From DATKCN01 sp035513175 (GTDB lineage: Bacteria; Chloroflexota; Chloroflexia; Thermomicrobiales; CFX8), in contig DATKCN010000380.1 of the NCBI GenBank assembly GCA_035513175.1, forward strand, positions 1 through 6,747: a stretch of 6,747 nucleotides of DNA. The letters are read 5' to 3'. Both the position numbers and the translations under genes were made by a program. The first letter of the stretch is position 1; each line of letters opens with the position of its first letter. Shown one piece after another: positions 5,366 through 6,747 of the stretch. The notes below the pieces were generated by a model. It ran no database searches. It saw only the letters and a list, made by a program, of their open reading frames with translations, and was not told the DNA's origin.

Positions 5366-6747
5366 ATGCGGGAACCGTTTCGGAATGAGCCATCACTGGA
5401 TTTCTCAGTCGAGGAGAATCGGGCCGCGATGCGGGCGGCGCTTGCGTCGGTCGCGACACAGCTTGGGCGGCGCTATGCGCTGGTCATCGGAGGCGAGCGG
5501 CGGGAGACCGGTGAGTGGATTACATCGGTGAACCCAGGCAATCCGAATCAGGTGGTCGGGGAGGCAGCGAAGGCGCGGGCGTCCGACGTCGAGGACGCGA
5601 TAAGCGCGGCGGAGTGCGCGATGGCTTCGTGGCGGAAGCTGCCGGCCAAGGGGCGGGCGAGCGTGCTGTTCAGGATGGCGGGGATCGTCCGCCGCCGCAA
5701 GCTGGAGCTGGCGGCCTGGATGGTGTACGAGCTGGACAAGGCGTGGGACGAGGCCGAGGGGGAGGTCAGCGAGGCGATCGATTTCCTGGAGTGGTACGGG
5801 CGCAAGGCGCTGGAGCTGGACCAGCCGGTCGCCCTGGCGCACCTGCCGGACGAGGCGAACGAGATGATTTACATGCCGATCGGGGTCGGGGCGGTGATTC
5901 CGCCGTGGAACTTTCCGTGCGCGATTCTGACCGGGATGACGATGGCGCCGGTCGCATGTGGCAACGCGGTCGTGCTCAAGCCGGCCTCGAACACGCCGGT
6001 GATCGGTTACAAGATGGTCGAGATCATGGAAGAGGCGGGCGTGCCGGCGGGGGTTGTCAACTTCCTGCCGGGCAGCGGAGCGGAGATCGGCGACGCGCTG
6101 GTCGATCACCCGCGGGTGCGGTTCGTGGCGTTCACTGGATCGAGGGATGTGGGGGTGCGCATCCACGAGCGCGCGGCGAAGTTCCAGCCGGGGCAGCGCT
6201 GGCTGAAGCGGGTGACGGCGGAGATGGGCGGCAAGGACGCGATCATCGTTGACGCCGACGCGGACCTGGACGCGGCGGCGGAAGGGATCGTGGTGTCCGC
6301 GTTCGGATTCCAGGGGCAGAAGTGCTCGGCGTGCTCGCGGGCGATCATCCACCAGGAGGTATACGACGAGGTGGTCCAGAAGGTGGTGGAGCGCACGCGG
6401 GCGACGGTGTCGGTCGGCTCGGGGCTGGACGGGACGGCGACGGTCGGCGCGGTGGTGGACCGCAAGCAGTACGACTCGATCCGCGAGTACATCGAGGTGG
6501 GCAAGCGCGAGGGGCGGCTGCTGCTGGGCGGCGAGGAGATCGAGGGGGAGGGCTACTACATCCCGCCGACGATCTTCGCCGACGTGCCGACGGACGCGCG
6601 GATCGCCTGCGAGGAGATCTTCGGGCCGGTGCTGGCGCTGGTGAAGGCGCGGGACTTCGACGACGCGCTGGCGATCGCGAACAGCTCGGAGTACGGGCTG
6701 ACCGGCTCGGTGTACGCGCGGGACCGGGCGACGCTGGAGCGGGCGCG
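5366..6747 (+). CDS. rocA: L-glutamate gamma-semialdehyde (1-pyrroline-5-carboxylate) dehydrogenase, 3' end cut by window
   Basis: This enzyme oxidises L-glutamate 5-semialdehyde, in equilibrium with 1-pyrroline-5-carboxylate, to L-glutamate with NAD+. It is the last step of proline breakdown and of the arginase/ornithine route, in the cytoplasm. The N-terminus (MREPFRNEPSLDFSVEEN) and the stretch LVIGGERRETGEW are typical of the RocA branch of aldehyde dehydrogenases. Catalytic residues are present: Asn182 in PPWNF, Glu286 in TAEMGGKDA and Cys320 in FQGQKCSACSR. The cofactor-loop sequence FTGSRDVG is at 256-263, and EEIFGPV lies near the C-terminus. The window holds 460 codons. Family members are about 515 residues (from memory), so roughly 55 are missing to the right. 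The start is ATG with a strong Shine-Dalgarno. Most of the gene uses codons ending in G or C far more strictly than the other three genes. No proline dehydrogenase or arginase gene is in view. Other aldehyde dehydrogenases are less likely given the N-terminal match. Confidence 0.93.
   Translation, partial: MREPFRNEPSLDFSVEENRAAMRAALASVATQLGRRYALVIGGERRETGEWITSVNPGNPNQVVGEAAKARASDVEDAISAAECAMASWRKLPAKGRASVLFRMAGIVRRRKLELAAWMVYELDKAWDEAEGEVSEAIDFLEWYGRKALELDQPVALAHLPDEANEMIYMPIGVGAVIPPWNFPCAILTGMTMAPVACGNAVVLKPASNTPVIGYKMVEIMEEAGVPAGVVNFLPGSGAEIGDALVDHPRVRFVAFTGSRDVGVRIHERAAKFQPGQRWLKRVTAEMGGKDAIIVDADADLDAAAEGIVVSAFGFQGQKCSACSRAIIHQEVYDEVVQKVVERTRATVSVGSGLDGTATVGAVVDRKQYDSIREYIEVGKREGRLLLGGEEIEGEGYYIPPTIFADVPTDARIACEEIFGPVLALVKARDFDDALAIANSSEYGLTGSVYARDRATLERA

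Noticed and set aside
5405..6352. A 315-codon open frame on the - strand opposite rocA
   Set aside because: Its translation is Arg/His/Pro-rich and low in complexity, and the + strand frame has the full aldehyde dehydrogenase catalytic set.

Overview
The window is GC-rich bacterial chromosome with four protein-coding genes. Two of them are cut by the window edges. I see no RNA genes, insertion sequences, CRISPR array or phage-like genes. A receptor-type Ser/Thr kinase with a C-terminal PD40 (TolB-like) propeller and a long Thr/Pro/Glu-rich linker, a Thermus/Bacillus-type P5C dehydrogenase and GTG starts fit a member of Chloroflexota (Thermomicrobia-like) or another GC-rich Gram-positive-like lineage. 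This is inference from gene style only, because no phylogenetic marker is present.

Layout. (1) 2-2215 (+): a membrane Ser/Thr protein kinase whose N-terminus lies outside the window. It has a kinase domain inside the cell, one membrane helix, and a six-repeat propeller outside. (2) 2216-2347: a 132-nt gap with an 8-bp inverted repeat and an alternative 7-bp pairing that uses the same right arm. (3) 2348-4309 (+): a cyclic-nucleotide-binding/patatin-like phospholipase of the NTE type, with all recognisable catalytic residues. (4) 4310-4343: a 34-nt convergent gap. (5) 4344-5216 (-): a membrane-anchored zinc N-acetylmuramoyl-L-alanine amidase (Amidase_3). (6) 5217-5365: a divergent gap in which I find no convincing promoter. 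(7) 5366-6747 (+): L-glutamate gamma-semialdehyde (1-pyrroline-5-carboxylate) dehydrogenase, rocA type, running off the right edge.

How the genes may relate. The kinase and the phospholipase share a strand, and both look like signal-responsive proteins: one would sense something outside the cell, the other a cyclic nucleotide inside. The amidase acts on the cell wall and the dehydrogenase on proline/arginine catabolism. Neither has a visible functional tie to the first pair. I see no complete new multi-gene system here. The points most worth following are the kinase-phospholipase pair, the middle domain of the phospholipase (which looks like an NTPase fold that has lost its P-loop), and an irregular His-containing insertion in the kinase's propeller.
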